The notes: generated from the sequence alone by a model not told the origin. A stretch of 64,000 nucleotides of DNA from TA-21 sp035620895 (GCA_035620895.1 DASPFY010000022.1:1-64000); one strand, 5' to 3'. Positions 46,926 to 54,621 are shown, counted from the first letter of the stretch. A program made the numbers and translations.

Positions 46926-46935
46926 TTATATACAA
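46926..46935 (+). promoter_or_regulatory. TATA box of the CDC48-N-like gene
   Basis: TTATATAC, 20-25 bp before ATG 46953. The closer ATG at 46938 falls inside the region between TATA box and expected transcription start, so 46953 is preferred. Confidence 0.4.
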
Positions 46936-46952
46936 AAATGCATGATAGATAT

Positions 46953-47690
46953 ATGGCCGATAATTCTGGATTTTCTCTCAGAGTACTTGAAAATGAAACT
47001 CAAGATAAAGGGAGGAATATTGTAAGGATTGACCCAGAAATCATGCACACATTAAACATTTCTGATGGTGATCTTATTAGCGTTATTGGGCCCCAAAATG
47101 AAACTAACATTATTTGTCTGTCCTTGCATCCTACTGATACAAGCAATGATAAAGGGATAATTCGAATTGATACCAAAACAAGAGATTTGATTGGTGCAAC
47201 GCTTGGAGATATTGTTACAATAAAAAAGGCAATACTGTCTGAAAAAAATAACAAATCCACAAAGATGGATACCCTTGAAATCTCCGAGGATATAACAAAT
47301 TCAATAATAATCACCGGGTCTTGTCATAATTTTGAAATTGAACGCCAAAAGATAATGGAATTCCTAAAGTCGCTTGAGAAAGAAGTACACTTGAATCATA
47401 ACTACTGCAAATGCTATGCTAATGGCAAAAAAACACTGGGGTGGGATTTTTTTGACATTGCTGTAGACTTGAGACTGGTACAAAGATTGATAGAAATACA
47501 TCCTGAGATTAACAAGCAAGAAGCCGCAAGTTTGGAGGGACGATTTGCACTCTGGTTACAGGCAAAATTCAAAAAGACAAAACATGATTATCATTTGAAA
47601 GTAAGCGAAATTCCCTACGAACCTGTAAGCGGATTTCGACTAAATCCTAATGATTTCAGGGATAAAGGAGATTTGGAAAACCTTCGCTAG
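46953..47690 (+). CDS. Orphan CDC48 N-domain-like protein with unknown C-terminal domain
   Basis: 245 residues from ATG 46953 (the frame reaches back to 46809, but that part looks non-coding). Residues about 5-95 match the N-terminal double-psi barrel of CDC48/VAT AAA ATPases by eye: LRVLENETQDKGRNIVRIDP, LNISDGDLISVIGP, DKGIIRIDTKTRDLIGATLG. There is no ATPase domain. The C-terminal 140 residues are acidic/helical with NYCKCYANGKKTLGWDFFD and EIPYEPVSGFRLNP, which I do not recognise. It may be an adaptor that binds CDC48 partners or CDC48 itself; function unproven. Confidence 0.75.
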   Translation: MADNSGFSLRVLENETQDKGRNIVRIDPEIMHTLNISDGDLISVIGPQNETNIICLSLHPTDTSNDKGIIRIDTKTRDLIGATLGDIVTIKKAILSEKNNKSTKMDTLEISEDITNSIIITGSCHNFEIERQKIMEFLKSLEKEVHLNHNYCKCYANGKKTLGWDFFDIAVDLRLVQRLIEIHPEINKQEAASLEGRFALWLQAKFKKTKHDYHLKVSEIPYEPVSGFRLNPNDFRDKGDLENLR

Positions 47691-47745
47691 ACTAGTATCA
47701 TTTTGTTTATTTTGGTCTAAAATCAAGAAATGAAGAAATGAAGAA

Positions 47746-48627
47746 ATGAAGATACCAGACGAAGTTCAAGCCTTCCTGAGCAAAAACAGTGACTTGGAAC
47801 TAGGCCTTATAGGTTGTAGGGCTGATAGCTCTCATGTTTCGTATGATTGTTGTGAATATGATATAGCTGTTCTTGGAAGCAACGGAAACGGCTATGATAA
47901 AAAAATAATGCAGCTTGGACATAACACACTAGAATTTTTGCATTTTCCAAACTATCAAAAATATGGTCATAGTGACATTTCACTTTTCAACATGATAAAA
48001 ATAGAGAAGTCAAGTGCCCTGTTCATTTCTCCACACCCGCCAAAGATAGATAGAAAAACTTGGTATATTTCAGCAGGAAAACGTAGAGTCGTTGATTCAC
48101 TTTTTAATGTCTCTAAAAATGGTAATACTAAATCGGAATCAAATGCCTCTCTTGCCTCGCTCAACCTAAAAATAGCAGCATACGCTCTCATTGAAGGTAT
48201 CATTTTAATATCCCAAACAAGACCTATGCCCATTCATGAATTAAACCAGTTACGCCAGGTCGAAGTTCGCAAAGATTTCATAAATGAAGCTATTCAAGTC
48301 TGTATCGAATGCTTGGGAATAGAGAGGGCTACAAGAACAATAATAAATAGATCCTTTAAGGCTCTAAAAGAAATCCTCAAAGAAAGATATGATGTTGAAC
48401 TCTTATCATCAAAAATTAATTATTTACTGAAACAAGGATTACTTGCTGATTCCTATTACTACATAGGTAAACTAGTATGTAGCCATCTTGAAAAAAGGGA
48501 TAATGCCTCTCAGCTGAACTATCACAAGCTTAACAGCATAGCTTTAGACCTAACAAATGATCATGAAAAGGTAAAGAAGTTGTCTGCGTTGGTAAAACGC
48601 GACTGCAAGCTTATACTGAAAAATTAA
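47746..48627 (+). CDS. Hypothetical protein with a possible nucleotidyltransferase-like N-terminus
   Basis: 293 residues, soluble. The stretch GLIGCRADSSHVSY followed by CEYDIAVLGSN resembles the G-[GS]...[DE]-x-D strand arrangement of polymerase-beta-like nucleotidyltransferases, but only loosely. The C-terminal half is helical (ATRTIINRSFKALKEIL). Upstream, the 8-bp unit GAAATGAA is repeated three times (47727-47752), giving several possible start codons spaced by a few bases. It lies 55 bp after the CDC48-N-like gene on the same strand. Function unknown. Confidence 0.6.
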   Translation: MKIPDEVQAFLSKNSDLELGLIGCRADSSHVSYDCCEYDIAVLGSNGNGYDKKIMQLGHNTLEFLHFPNYQKYGHSDISLFNMIKIEKSSALFISPHPPKIDRKTWYISAGKRRVVDSLFNVSKNGNTKSESNASLASLNLKIAAYALIEGIILISQTRPMPIHELNQLRQVEVRKDFINEAIQVCIECLGIERATRTIINRSFKALKEILKERYDVELLSSKINYLLKQGLLADSYYYIGKLVCSHLEKRDNASQLNYHKLNSIALDLTNDHEKVKKLSALVKRDCKLILKN

Positions 48628-48866
48628 GCAATAGGAGCAGCAACCAAAATTGGTTCAATCTCCTTTACCCTTCGGGCCCTTAATTTAGCCTTGTATTTCA
48701 GGTTCCTAGGCTTTGTTCTCAGTCTATATCCACAACATGGACACCACAGTCCATCCCATTTTATGAAAATTTCGCATATCTGGCAGCGCTTTTGACCGCT
48801 TACATACCTTCCTGAACCGACCGGCTTTTGGGCTTTATGTCGTATACATATTCCTTTGCAAGTCAT
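48624..48866 (-). CDS. Double-cysteine-pair zinc-ribbon protein, thaumarchaeal
   Basis: 80 residues from ATG 48866 (the frame extends 16 codons upstream to 48914). Contains MTCKGICIRHKAQKP, CQICEIFIKWDG, CPCCGYRLRTKPRN and a basic tail. The CxxC pairs form one or two zinc ribbons. Proteins with this CKGICIRHKA start are recurrent in ammonia-oxidizing archaea and probably bind nucleic acid. The later ATG is chosen because the conserved core starts there and a GGAAGG purine run precedes it by a few bases. Confidence 0.75.
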   Translation of the reverse strand: MTCKGICIRHKAQKPVGSGRYVSGQKRCQICEIFIKWDGLWCPCCGYRLRTKPRNLKYKAKLRARRVKEIEPILVAAPIA

Positions 48867-48971
48867 CTTTCCTTCCATATATAAAAAACATCTCAAGTAT
48901 TTAAATATGAACATAAATTTTACAATATTTTGAACATTGCTGATTTATTTCATCAATTTTTTACATGTTGG

Positions 48972-48996
48972 AGAAAAAGAAAATAAAAAAAATATG
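48972..48996 (-). terminator. T-rich terminator after the 84-residue gene
   Basis: Minus-strand TTTTTTTTATTTTC lies 10-30 bp after the stop codon at 49004. It fits archaeal oligo-T termination. Confidence 0.4.
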
Positions 48997-49003
48997 TTTT
49001 TTT

Positions 49004-49258
49004 TTAACTAACTTTTATAGATTTGGTCTGAAAGGCTTCATTCATTGTAAGATATTCATCCAGTCTCATCTTAATGTCGTCTGGTTGAGTATCATCCATG
49101 CCTGAAAAGCCTGCGTCAAACGTAATCTTGTTGCCAGAGACTGACACATTTTCAATTTCCATGTCCGCGTAGATATTTGCCAGTTCATCTACCCACGCCT
49201 TGCCTTCATCTTGGTTTAATCCGTTAGCTTCTATCGCTACTTTACACATTTTAGTCAA
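49004..49258 (-). CDS. Small hypothetical protein
   Basis: 84 residues, acidic, soluble, no motif I can name. The middle VENVSVSGNKITFDAGFSGM suggests a beta-hairpin. An ATG at codon 4 (MCKVAIEANG) is an equally possible start. It is flanked by other small minus-strand genes. Looks like a real lineage-specific gene. Confidence 0.6.
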   Translation of the reverse strand: MTKMCKVAIEANGLNQDEGKAWVDELANIYADMEIENVSVSGNKITFDAGFSGMDDTQPDDIKMRLDEYLTMNEAFQTKSIKVS

Positions 49259-49374
49259 TCAAATTCACTAAAGAAAAGTTTGAATTGGAGATTTATAAAG
49301 TTGACGTATTAAATCTGCAATCTTTGCATATGGATTTAAACCTTAATTGAACCTAATTGTGTTTCCTGTATGTG

Positions 49375-49536
49375 TTAAGCTTCCTCAAATCCCCAATACT
49401 TGACTAGCTCTTTTTCAAACTTTGTAAATTGCTCGTCACTCAGAGGGTCTCCACAATTTTTGTGCGACGCTATTACTTTCATTCCCATGAGCTTAAAATC
49501 TACCTCGTAGAAATGAACGCTAGGACAATCGCACAT
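49375..49536 (-). CDS. Short 53-residue protein with Cys pairs
   Basis: A short gene: ATG at 49534-49536, TAA at 49375-49377. The product begins MCDCPSVHFYEVDFKLMG, includes SHKNCGDPLSDEQF and ends KYWGFEEA. It has three cysteines in 53 residues and an acidic/aromatic character; the MCDCPS start and HKNCG suggest a metal site. No stop within and a clear AT-rich flank. I do not know the family. A small metal-binding protein is the likely reading. Confidence 0.5.
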   Translation of the reverse strand: MCDCPSVHFYEVDFKLMGMKVIASHKNCGDPLSDEQFTKFEKELVKYWGFEEA

Positions 49537-49647
49537 TTGCTATTTTTGATTTACGCATCTCTTATTAGTTTATCTAAATTTTCTAGGTTCAACTAGCTTA
49601 ATTGGTGGATGACAATTCTAAAAGTTTATGAGTGCGTTTCCTAATTT

Positions 49648-50739
49648 ATGAGAACTATGGGCAAGTTTTATTCTCACTTACAATTTCCGTTATGCAAACC
49701 AATTGTTGTTTTGTTTGTATTATTTTCTACGGCTTTGATATTGGTAGTTTCTCAATCAAACTTGAATAATGCATTTGCACAGGAAGATGGCCGATGGTAT
49801 GTTGGTGATGGTGCAAAAAAAGACATGTATGTAACATACAAGGTGCAAGAGCAGGATACAAATGCTGGCCGACCGTTTGATATGACAATTTATTTTAAGG
49901 AATATAATGACACTGGTAAATATTGGGTGGCTCCCACGTTTGTTGTGGACCAGGGACGCGTAATCAACGGAACTCTCCACCTAAGTGACCTTGATTTAAC
50001 AGCTTTAGGAACTTCTCAAATCCCTCCAGAGATGACAAAGTACAGGAGTGCTTATTCAAGTTCACTAAAGTGGCTTGCATCATTTGTCTCAAAGCCCGGT
50101 CAATCACTAACTGCGCAATATTGGGGCAAGATAGCATCAATAGGAGGGTCTCCCATTTCACCTACGGGCAAGGCTACCATAACAACACCCGCAGGAACTT
50201 TCGATACCACCACAGTTGTATGGCACAAGGGAGTAGATAATACTATTTGGATTAAAGACGGATTTCCTTATCCCATAAAGGCACAGACATATGCCGATAT
50301 TACAACAGGTAATCCTCCAACACAGTATGCGTTTGAATTGCTCGGAACAGGGCAGGGACAACCTAAGCCACCTGAAAGCCAGGAACAAATCCCCGTACCG
50401 CCCCTAGAACAGAGAACAGAGCGTGGAACATATATCATCAGTCTTACATGGGAGCCTGTTACAATAAAAGCTGGTAACAATACCAAGTTTGGAATAATAT
50501 TTTACGATGACAAGAAGAACATAGTTACTGATGTTGGGTATAATTTTGCAATTGTCGATGCTAATGGCCAACTTTTCTTTGCAAAGGATAATCAACTTGC
50601 AAGTGATGGAACTGCTATACAAAATGTAGTCTTCCAAAAGCCCGGACCAATGACAGTAAAGGTGCTCATATCACAAGCTGGTGCAAGTGGCCCAAGCAAC
50701 TTTGTAGAATCCGGTCAGTTTGACATGGTTGTACAGTAA
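49648..50739 (+). CDS. Secreted protein with C-terminal Ig-like domain
   Basis: 363 residues. Signal peptide (CKPIVVLFVLFSTALILVVSQ, cleavage after NAFAQ). The mature part has a 200-residue beta domain (VTYKVQEQD, TITTPAGTFDTTTVVW, PYPIKAQTY), a Pro/Glu-rich linker (PPESQEQIPVPPLEQ) and a C-terminal beta-sandwich domain (ISLTWEPVTIKAGNNTKFGI) like cell-surface Ig or copper-binding cupredoxin-type folds. No catalytic motif. A paralogue of the first domain follows at 50805. Surface location and role unknown. Confidence 0.7.
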   Translation: MRTMGKFYSHLQFPLCKPIVVLFVLFSTALILVVSQSNLNNAFAQEDGRWYVGDGAKKDMYVTYKVQEQDTNAGRPFDMTIYFKEYNDTGKYWVAPTFVVDQGRVINGTLHLSDLDLTALGTSQIPPEMTKYRSAYSSSLKWLASFVSKPGQSLTAQYWGKIASIGGSPISPTGKATITTPAGTFDTTTVVWHKGVDNTIWIKDGFPYPIKAQTYADITTGNPPTQYAFELLGTGQGQPKPPESQEQIPVPPLEQRTERGTYIISLTWEPVTIKAGNNTKFGIIFYDDKKNIVTDVGYNFAIVDANGQLFFAKDNQLASDGTAIQNVVFQKPGPMTVKVLISQAGASGPSNFVESGQFDMVVQ

Positions 50740-50740
50740 T

Positions 50741-50757
50741 CCTTTTTTTGGTTTTTG
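50741..50757 (+). terminator. T-rich terminator after the secreted-protein gene
   Basis: CCTTTTTTTGGTTTTTGGG directly after the stop codon; two T runs close together fit archaeal termination. Confidence 0.4.
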
Positions 50758-50804
50758 GGATATACTTCATTTTTAAAGTCTGATTTGGATTCATAGTAAC
50801 ATCA

Positions 50805-51515
50805 ATGACCCCAAAAAGAATAATATTTCTAGCTTCAGGAATATTTGCAGCAATAGGAATTCTAGTAAGTGTAGTAATAATTGCCATAAACGGTGGTTTT
50901 TCAGGGGGTGGAAATGGGCCTTCCATTTTCAATCCACCTACGTCAAAAGACCTGTGGACAATTGGGAGCAACATAGACGATGGGATGAATCTGACATATT
51001 CGCTGACAACCGCATTAGGAGGCAAGTCAAACCTCAAAGATTCAATGGTCTCAATGGCTTTTGATGATATGCAAGACAAATGGAATATAAATTTCAATAT
51101 AAAGAATGGCAGTAGTAGTAATAGTGCAGTCAAAGAAGTTAGTGCCAACTTTTCCAAAAAAAAACTCCTGAGAACAGACCCAATTAGTCATGAAAACGAA
51201 TCGTTAATTCAGCCAATAGAAGGATCAATATTGGTTGTACGTGATCTTGCAAAGGAACCCAGATATCTTGTTGTTGGGGCAATTTGGGACAAGATATTCA
51301 CAGGTTCATCTACAAAAGATGTAAGAATAGAAGGTACTGAAAAAATCACTACTCCTGCAGATACCTTTGATGTTTATGCGCTGCAATACAAAGTAGGTAA
51401 CTCGATAAGCAAGATTTATTTGAACAAGAATTTACCTTTTCCAGTAAAGGCTCAAGTTTACGATGAAAATGACAAAATTCTGTATGAATATGAACTGCAG
51501 AGCATATCAAGATGA
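50805..51515 (+). CDS. Membrane-anchored paralogue of the preceding secreted protein
   Basis: 236 residues. An N-terminal membrane anchor (FLASGIFAAIGILVSVVIIAI) is followed by an ectodomain ending in EKITTPADTFDVYALQY, LNKNLPFPVKAQVY and YEYELQSI. These three blocks line up in order with ITTPAGTFDTTTVVW, PYPIKAQTY and YAFELLG of the upstream neighbour, so the two genes are diverged tandem copies of one domain. The Ig-like C-terminal domain of the neighbour is absent here. Function unknown. Confidence 0.7.
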   Translation: MTPKRIIFLASGIFAAIGILVSVVIIAINGGFSGGGNGPSIFNPPTSKDLWTIGSNIDDGMNLTYSLTTALGGKSNLKDSMVSMAFDDMQDKWNINFNIKNGSSSNSAVKEVSANFSKKKLLRTDPISHENESLIQPIEGSILVVRDLAKEPRYLVVGAIWDKIFTGSSTKDVRIEGTEKITTPADTFDVYALQYKVGNSISKIYLNKNLPFPVKAQVYDENDKILYEYELQSISR

Positions 51516-51665
51516 ATGAATTAAATTGAAGTATTTTCACAAAAACTATAATGAATTTATGTTCCTAGTATTAGAAAGTTTGAATAATTATTATTTGTAT
51601 TTGCATTTTCTATGCAATCATCACCCGATAACATTTTATAATCCAACTGCAGTGACCATTACCAA

Positions 51666-52469
51666 ATGATTGAGACACTGAAAACTGCATGCGTGGAAGT
51701 TAGAAAGAGCGTAAAAGACCTAGTTGGGACTCCAGAAGGTAACACAAAAATGAGTGTTGGAGCAGGCGGGGACATTTCAAGAAAAATAGACTTGATAGCA
51801 GAAAAAAAAGTAATAGATATATTAAAGGAATCGGGCAAAAATCCTACAATAATCGGAGAAGAGTGTGGAATCATCAATGGTAACGATAATGATGGATATA
51901 TAATTATGGATGCGATTGATGGAACGACTAATGTTACAAGGTCAATTCCTTTTAATTGCTGTTCACTAGCCTATGCTACTGATTCCAGGATTAGCTCAGT
52001 TGTAGATGCTGCTATAATTGATATTGCAAGAGGAGATCTGTATTATGCTTCAAAAGATAAGGGTGCCTTTCTCAATGGTAATAAAATATCTATCAGAAAA
52101 ACTGACAGTGTAAAAGAAGATGAAATGATTGCAGGTGTCAATATCTCTGGAATTTCACAAGAGTTGTTGCATTCAATAGGTCCAATTATTTCAAAACTAA
52201 ATCACATCAGAGTTTTTGGAGCAAATGCACTAGAACTATGTTTTCTGGCAAGGGGATATCTTGACATGTTCATGGACTTGAGGGATAAGATTAGACCAAC
52301 TGACATGGCCGCCGCTTTTCTAATAGTCAAAGAGGCCGGTGGGCTTGTCCTAGATAAGGCCGGCAATGCATTTGACTCTGAATTATCTTTTGGTAATAGA
52401 TTTTCGTTTATTGCTGTCTCTGACATCAAGATCTTCAATCTGTTTGCACAAGACTTTCAATTTAAATAA
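51666..52469 (+). CDS. Inositol monophosphatase-family phosphatase
   Basis: 267 residues with metal-binding signature IIMDAIDGTTNVTRSIPF and the second motif LRDKIRPTDMAAAFLIVKEAGG; upstream Glu in GEECG. Archaeal members act on inositol phosphate, fructose-1,6-bisphosphate or NADP. Inositol phosphate would fit with the archaetidylinositol-type enzyme at 15.2 kb; the substrate is not provable here. Confidence 0.92.
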   Translation: MIETLKTACVEVRKSVKDLVGTPEGNTKMSVGAGGDISRKIDLIAEKKVIDILKESGKNPTIIGEECGIINGNDNDGYIIMDAIDGTTNVTRSIPFNCCSLAYATDSRISSVVDAAIIDIARGDLYYASKDKGAFLNGNKISIRKTDSVKEDEMIAGVNISGISQELLHSIGPIISKLNHIRVFGANALELCFLARGYLDMFMDLRDKIRPTDMAAAFLIVKEAGGLVLDKAGNAFDSELSFGNRFSFIAVSDIKIFNLFAQDFQFK

Positions 52470-52485
52470 ATAAATAAAAAAGAGG

Positions 52486-52597
52486 CGCCCGGGCCGGGAT
52501 TCGAACCCGGGTCGAAGGAGTGACAGTCCCCCATACTAGACCGGACTTTATGTTTCAATAGTTTTAGAATTCCATTGAAACTCTATACTACCCGGGC
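52486..52597 (-). tRNA. tRNA-Asp(GTC) with D-loop intron
   Basis: Acceptor GCCCGGG/CCCGGGC is perfect, the T-arm is CCGGG-TTCGAAT-CCCGG and the anticodon arm is GGGGA-CTGTCAC-TCCTT with anticodon GTC. The gene is 112 nt; a 37-nt insert in the D-loop must be removed to give 75 nt with a normal D-loop (AGTCCGGTCTA). The tRNA has no intron at position 37/38. Confidence 0.93.
52546..52582 (-). other. D-loop intron of tRNA-Asp(GTC)
   Basis: 37 nt; the boundary can slide by one base because both sides carry AG. It holds a strong hairpin: GTTTCAAT pairs with ATTGAAAC (8 bp) around a 14-nt loop. Non-canonical position before residue 16. Removal restores an intact D-loop. Confidence 0.75.
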
Positions 52598-52775
52598 GCA
52601 TTGAAAAAGTTCCTACTCTACAATTAATATGTTTTCTTAATATCTTCTTGATATTACTGGTAATTCCTGGCGTTTGGGATCAATATTTGGCTAAACATTA
52701 AATATACTACGGTACACGCTATTCAGAAATATAATATGGGCCCGTAGCTCAGCCAGGTAGAGTACCGGACTTTTA

Positions 52776-52789
52776 TCATTTCGGAAGAA
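52776..52789 (+). other. Anticodon-loop intron (37/38) of tRNA-Lys
   Basis: 14 nt (TCATTTCGGAAGAA) between positions 37 and 38, the canonical archaeal site. Same length as the intron at the same position in tRNA-Ser(TGA), and both end with GAA. Confidence 0.8.
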
Positions 52790-52810
52790 ATCCGGCTGTC
52801 TCGGGTTCGA

Positions 52811-52824
52811 ATCCCGACGGGCCC
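52811..52824 (+). repeat. att-like direct repeat, left copy (3' end of tRNA-Lys)
   Basis: ATCCCGACGGGCCC, the 3' part of the tRNA T-arm and acceptor. A perfect copy lies at 60960-60973, and a shorter related copy at 54111-54124. tRNA 3' ends are the usual integration target of archaeal elements. Confidence 0.5.
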
Positions 52825-52895
52825 GTTAACTACTCGGGTTCATATACTTGTATAGAAGATAGAATAAGCATAGAACGGAGACTGGAGAAAGAAAG

Positions 52896-53048
52896 ATGAC
52901 GGTGAGGCTATCTACCACTATTAGCAACATTGAGAAGATTGTTTCGAATGAGCAAAATGTGGAAATAATAAAGAGATTCTTCTTATCGTATCATTTCTCA
53001 TTAGACCAAGTTACTCAAGATTTTAGTAGATCACTTTCCATAGTTTAA
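52896..53048 (+). CDS. Short 50-residue ORF next to the tRNA-Lys; possible integrase-like remnant
   Basis: ATG 52896 to TAA 53046-53048, ending 2 bp before the GNAT start. The product begins MTVRLSTTISNIEKIVSNEQ and contains IIKRFFLSYHFSLD. The helical pattern recalls the N-terminal SAM-like domain of tyrosine recombinases, but no catalytic residues are present. If so, it would be a broken integrase left beside its attachment site. Low certainty. Confidence 0.3.
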   Translation: MTVRLSTTISNIEKIVSNEQNVEIIKRFFLSYHFSLDQVTQDFSRSLSIV

Positions 53049-53050
53049 TA

Positions 53051-54022
53051 ATGGAACCTGTAATTCGCTCCTTAAGAGATGCTGATCTAAAAGAAGCAGA
53101 TTCCATTTTTAGACTATCGTTTGGCACATTTCTTGGATTGCCTGACCCTATGAGTTTCTTTGGCGATACAGACTACATCGGTACACGATTTAGGGCGGAT
53201 CCTACATTGTCACTGGCTGCAGAGATGAATGGAAATTTTGTAGGATCAAACTTTATCGCAAATTGGGGCAGTGTAGGAATATTTGGGCCACTCACAATCC
53301 ATCCCGATCTTTGGGACAAAGGCATTGCAAAACGTTTGTTAGATAAGACAATGGAGATCTTTAAAGAACTAAAAACTAAACACATTGGACTCTTCACCTT
53401 CTCCAACAGCCCTAAACATATCCACCTTTACCAAAAGTACGACTTTTGGCCTAGGTTTCTTACCGCAGTTATGTCAAAACCTGTAATGTCAGAGTACGCA
53501 GAGAAAAAAAGCCAAGAGAAAATAAGTTGGACCAAATATTCTGACATCCAAAAAGAGCAAACTTCAGAGATTCTTGACAACTGTTCTTCTCTAACAGATT
53601 CGATATATGATGGACTAGATCTCAAGATTGAAATACTATCTGTGGCAGATCAGAAACTTGGAGATACAATTCTCTTGACTGATAACAAAAGTAACAAGTT
53701 GGTAGGTCTAGCCGTCTGTCACTGTGGACCAAAAACCGAGGCTGGAAGCAATACATGCTATGTCAAGTTTGGTTCGGTGACAGCAAGTGGAGACCGGTTC
53801 AAATCTGCTAATTTTGATGACCTTATTGATTACTGTGAACATTTTGCGGCATCCAAGGGACTATCTAAACTTGCTGCTGGAGTTAATCTAGGTAACTTGG
53901 CGGCCTACAGAAAAATGATTTCCAAGGGGTTCAGGACTGAATTCCAGGGCGTCATGATGACTAAAAATAATGATCCAGGGTATCATATTGAAGACGTCTA
54001 TGCAATCGATGATTGGAGATAG
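53051..54022 (+). CDS. Tandem-domain GNAT acetyltransferase
   Basis: 323 residues. The first domain (residues 1 to about 145) has the acetyl-CoA loop in HPDLWDKGIAKRLLDK. The second (about 175-323) has a degenerate fold-match ending in GNLAAYRKMISKGFRTEFQGV, typical of a GNAT C-terminal strand-helix. The double layout suggests one catalytic and one substrate-binding copy. Substrate unknown. It lies 230 bp downstream of tRNA-Lys, at the left edge of the putative island. Confidence 0.8.
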   Translation: MEPVIRSLRDADLKEADSIFRLSFGTFLGLPDPMSFFGDTDYIGTRFRADPTLSLAAEMNGNFVGSNFIANWGSVGIFGPLTIHPDLWDKGIAKRLLDKTMEIFKELKTKHIGLFTFSNSPKHIHLYQKYDFWPRFLTAVMSKPVMSEYAEKKSQEKISWTKYSDIQKEQTSEILDNCSSLTDSIYDGLDLKIEILSVADQKLGDTILLTDNKSNKLVGLAVCHCGPKTEAGSNTCYVKFGSVTASGDRFKSANFDDLIDYCEHFAASKGLSKLAAGVNLGNLAAYRKMISKGFRTEFQGVMMTKNNDPGYHIEDVYAIDDWR

Positions 54023-54335
54023 ATTAAAGGCAAATTTATCACAGACACAGAATTTCAACGATAATATTCAATCATTGGTCCTCGCGTTCCAGACCCGAAT
54101 CGTTAAGAATTCGAATCCCGACGGATTTGAATGAAAAATAAGTTATTAGAAATGATCTAGAAAATATGTCGTTACTATAAATTATTTCAAACATGAAGAA
54201 GATGGTTTTTCTAAAATGGTCCCACAATAAGTATAAGACAATTTAGTATCTAATTTTTTGTATATTTTGCAACATTATGTCGAGATATTTCTTGCCGGAA
54301 AGAAAATAAATATTTCTTGAAACGCCCGCATGTAT
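54023..54335. other. Intergenic region with a partial tRNA 3' sequence
   Basis: No gene recognised. It carries TTCGAATCCCGACGG at 54110-54124, identical to part of the T-arm/acceptor of tRNA-Lys, preceded by CCCGAATCGTTAAGAA. The rest of a tRNA is absent, so this is a remnant or a recombination site, not a functional tRNA. Confidence 0.5.
54094..54124 (+). repeat. Repeat with tRNA-Lys 3' fragment, copy 1
   Basis: CCCGAATCGTTAAGAATTCG followed by AATCCCGACGG. Shares the layout (purine-rich CCGAAT, GTTAA core, tRNA-derived tail) with the copies at 58426 and 60934. Confidence 0.5.
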
Positions 54336-54617
54336 TTAATTAAGAGACATCAGGCTAATGAGTACATTCCTATCGATCCCTATCAAACTTTTCTGGTCCT
54401 TCAACAGTATATCCTTATATGAGAGCACCTTTCGGCTTGACATAATCTGGCAAACCGAGAACCCAAGATACCTTTTGGTCCTCAAACGCCCTACAAAGTA
54501 TGCACCAATTCCCTCGTTTACTGCAGTTAGTAACATGATCATAGAAGCAAACGTTCCATCTACGATACTATAGAATTCTTTGCCTCGAATATATGCCCCA
54601 AGTCGAAGGAGATCCAC
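54336..54617 (-). pseudogene. Nitroreductase-family C-terminal fragment
   Basis: 93 residues that read as the C-terminal half of an FMN nitroreductase: FYSIVDGTFASMIMLLTAV followed by NEGIGAYFVG matches the helix and FMN-contact region. Full-length enzymes are about 190-220 residues and need an N-terminal FMN domain, missing here; the frame is closed by a stop just upstream of the GTG at 54617. It follows the 101-residue gene by 4 bp. Likely a truncated or decayed gene. Confidence 0.55.
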
Positions 54618-54621
54618 TATA

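Larger units (their letters stand above)
52738..52825 (+). tRNA. tRNA-Lys(TTT) with 37/38 intron
   Basis: Acceptor GGGCCCG/CGGGCCC perfect; D-arm GCTC/GAGT; anticodon stem CCGGA/TCCGG with loop CT-TTT-A..A; T-arm TCGGG-TTCGAAT-CCCGA. 88 nt, 74 after removing a 14-nt intron. Discriminator G; CCA is not encoded. The 3' end (ATCCCGACGGGCCC) is repeated at 60960-60973. Confidence 0.94.

Noticed and set aside
46809..46952. Longer N-terminus for the CDC48-N-like protein
   Set aside because: The 48 additional codons overlap the TATA-like element at 46926 and the region just after the amoC terminator, and do not resemble the family.
54110..54124. Second functional tRNA gene with a TTCGAATCCCGACGG arm
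   Set aside because: Only the T-arm end exists; no acceptor 5' strand, D-arm or anticodon arm can be found upstream, so it is a fragment.
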